From assembly GCA_026315105.1 (NCBI GenBank), contig CM048744.1, positions 352,781,168 to 352,845,167 of the forward strand: 64,000 bases of DNA, in the 5' to 3' direction. The stretch's first letter is position 1. Each line of letters begins with the position of its first letter. The DNA comes from Locusta migratoria. Lineage: Eukaryota; Arthropoda; Insecta; Orthoptera; Acrididae. Both the position numbers and the translations under genes were made by a program. The notes below the pieces were generated by a model. The model saw only the letters and a program-made list of their open reading frames with translations. It had not been told where the DNA came from and searched no databases. Positions 62,842 through 64,000 of the stretch are shown here, piece by piece.

Positions 62842-64000
62842 ACATCTACATCTACCGACCATCTTCCTAATAAATTTGCCTGTCATATCTCTGATCTATA
62901 CCTACATCCATGCTCTGCAAGCCACCTAACGGTGCGTGGCGGAGGGTGTTTTGAGTATCAGTTCCAATCGCATGTACTTCGCGGGAAAAATGATCGCCTA
63001 TATGCCTCCGTGTGAGCCCTAATCTCTCATCCTTGTGGTCGCTTTGGTAGATCTACGTAGGAGGAAGCAATTTGTAACCTGATTATTTATGAAACGTTTG
63101 GTCTTCGAACTTCGACAGTAGCCCATATCGCGATACAGAACGCCTCTCTTGCAGCGTCTGCCACTGGAGTTTCCTCATCATCTCTGGGACGCTTTCGCGA
63201 TTACTAAATGACCAGGTAACGAAGCTTGCTGCTCTCCGTTGGATCTTCTCTATGTCTTCTATTAACTGCATCTGGTAGGGATCCCCCACTGATGAGCAAT
63301 ACTCAAGCGTTGTCCGAACGAGTGTTTTGTAACCGACTTCCTTTGGTGACAACCTACACTTCCTGAGAATTGCTCCAATGAATCTCAATCTGGCATCTGC
63401 CTTACCCACCACTGGTCTTATATGGCCGTTCCATTTTAAATAGCCTTCCTATGTCCACTCCCAGATATTTTATGGCAGTAACTACTTCTAGTGTTTGTCC
63501 TGCTATTGCGCAGTTATACAGTAAAGAATCTTTCATTCTACGTAAACGCACCACTTCTCACTTGTTTATGTTGACGCTCAGTTGCCACTTCCTTCATCGT
63601 GCGCGACACGCTCCAGATCCTCTGCCATTTCGCCCCCCTTTTCCAGTGTTGCGACTTTTCAGTATACTACAGCATCATCCACAAAGATCCTCGCTGAACT
63701 TTTGATGTTATCTACGAAGTCATTAATATATATTGTGAAAAATAACGGTCCTATAGCTTTCCCCTAGGGCACGTCAGTGGTCATTTTAACGTCTGAATTC
63801 TATTGTCCGTTGAGAGTGACATGCTTTCCGTTAGGTAGGAACACCTCAATCCATTCACACAGCTGGTCTGATATTCCATACGCTCGCACAGTGTTCATTA
63901 GGCGACGGCGCGGAACGGTGGATGAATAGCACGAGCTGGGTTTCACACATTCGTTCCTTTAGGAAACCACGTCGATTCCTACAGGTGAGATTTCCGGTCA
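62842..64000 (-). pseudogene. CR1/Jockey-like LINE, cut by the window edge
   Basis: Minus strand. From the right edge: MNTVRAYGISDQLCEWIEVF-like, NGKHVTLNGQ, IGPLFFTIYINDFVDNIKSS, ARIFVDDAVVY (catalytic FVDD), NINK.EVVRLRRMKDSLLYN and LEVVTAIKYLGVDI. Then the intact stretch 63083-63412: VGKADARLRFIGAILRKCRL, YKTLVRTTLEYCSSVGDPYQ and IEKIQRRAASFVTWSF. Ends with a non-coding 3' part and CTACATCTACATCTACC (62842). Several stops and shifts, but RT residues are kept. The 5' half lies beyond 64000. Confidence 0.8.

Overview
This is eukaryotic, almost certainly insect, genomic DNA. It is AT-rich, has no operons and no long intact gene, and is packed with transposable-element relics. The dominant repeat is a tRNA-headed SINE of about 200 bp (called SINE-A here; head with GGTTCGAATCC box B, tail ending CAAACATTTGAACATTTT) with about 14 copies. 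Together with the other SINE, LINE and mariner families this points to an orthopteran, probably a Schistocerca-type locust or grasshopper. The organism is an inference from repeat style and was not tested by a search.

Layout. 0-8 kb: a LINE 3' end, two tRNA-like SINEs, an RNase H-bearing I-type LINE relic (3.1-5.4 kb) and a 69-bp tandem repeat. 8-20 kb: SINE-A, -B and -C copies (several nested), an inverted-repeat element, a field of diverged repeats with CCAAT boxes, a non-autonomous Helitron (16.6-17.9 kb) and a 5S-rRNA-derived SINE with clear target duplications (19.0-19.5 kb). 20-25 kb: a Tc1/mariner-superfamily transposon with very long terminal inverted repeats, then the only credible host-gene trace, a THAP-domain first exon behind an NRF-1/YY1-like promoter (22.3-22.6 kb), then Tc1 and LINE relics. 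27-28.6 kb: a three-level nest, SINE in LINE in TA-flanked MITE. 29-35 kb: inverted SINE copies, a LINE 3' end and a SINE-split mariner. 35-46 kb: hammerhead-like motif, AT-rich DNA, a possible hAT element, a tandem and inverted SINE-C cluster, a GC-rich island, a Tc1 transposon and a second Helitron. 46.5-50.2 kb: a deep nest (mariner, split by a LINE, split by a second mariner, itself carrying a TTAA-flanked MITE and SINEs). 50.2-54.6 kb: a large palindrome with a hammerhead-like motif in each arm, and a Penelope-like element with RT and GIY-YIG remains. 55-64 kb: LINE, Tc1 and mariner relics, a second hammerhead palindrome and a truncated CR1/Jockey-like LINE at the right edge.

How parts work together: almost nothing here looks autonomous. 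SINE families A, B, D and H share one 3' tail but have different tRNA-like heads, which suggests a common LINE partner. Insertions into insertions, with 10-14 bp target duplications, allow a relative chronology. The most unusual signal is a set of hammerhead-ribozyme-like motifs (about 35.2, 50.4, 51.0 and 58.3 kb, with relics near 37.4 and 61.4 kb). Their core is constant while stems I and II change in a compensating way and stem III is always palindromic.

Labels: SINE-A to -K are local names for this window, defined in the entries. All proteins were read by eye; no database search was run.
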